DNA from: an uncultured Eubacteriales bacterium | Lineage (GTDB): Bacteria; Bacillota; Clostridia; Oscillospirales; Acutalibacteraceae | Direction: 5' to 3' | Assembly: GCA_900319255.1 (NCBI GenBank) | Contig: ONNU01000081.1 | Coordinates: forward strand, 1 to 5,372 | DNA: 5,372 bases | In this document: positions 5,369 to 5,372 of the stretch, one piece after another | Layout of the letters: each line of letters begins with the position of its first letter | Numbering within the stretch: the stretch's first letter is position 1 | The notes under the pieces: model-generated | Seen by the model: the letters and a program-made list of their open reading frames with translations, nothing else | What the model was told of the DNA's origin: nothing | Databases searched by the model: none | Translations under genes and position numbers: made by a program

Positions 5369-5372
5369 CAAA

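Overview
The window looks like a chromosomal segment from an anaerobic Firmicute, most likely a Ruminococcus-type member of the Oscillospiraceae. The reasons are a MecA-family protein (the ClpC adaptor of Firmicutes), purine-rich GGAGG-type ribosome binding sites, a c-di-GMP signalling protein of clostridial flavour, and a G-rich intergenic repeat of a kind I recall from Ruminococcus genomes. The genus is inferred from these signs and not proven.

Layout. Positions 1-156 hold an open plus-strand frame that may be the 3' end of an unrecognised gene. Positions 131-694 (minus strand) encode a short, divergent, cysteine-rich MecA homologue with a clear ribosome binding site and a plausible promoter. 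Positions 695-1333 form a divergent intergenic region with no supported gene. It carries the mecA promoter, a 6-bp GC-rich inverted repeat, a run of spaced A-tracts, a good sigma-A-type promoter (1081-1109), and a leader of roughly 218 nt with three simple hairpins.

Positions 1334-5221 encode one very large cytoplasmic protein (1295 aa from the preferred TTG start). Its order is pseudo-receiver, coiled coil, HD-GYP, PAS, degenerate GGDEF, degenerate EAL, PAS, degenerate GGDEF. The HD-GYP c-di-GMP phosphodiesterase site is fully intact. The phosphoacceptor site of the receiver, the catalytic motifs of both GGDEF domains and every EAL catalytic residue I could align are replaced. The last GGDEF keeps a well-placed RxxD inhibitory-site motif. 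The protein therefore reads as one active c-di-GMP hydrolase attached to a stack of pseudo-enzyme and PAS sensory modules. This is the most interesting object in the window.

Positions 5222-5372 are non-coding. They hold a four-copy 9-bp tandem repeat followed by a dense set of hairpins enclosed by a 7-bp inverted repeat, resembling a dispersed intergenic repeat. No canonical T-tailed terminator for the large gene is visible.

The two main genes are divergently transcribed and need not be functionally linked. MecA would act in regulated proteolysis and the large protein in c-di-GMP turnover.
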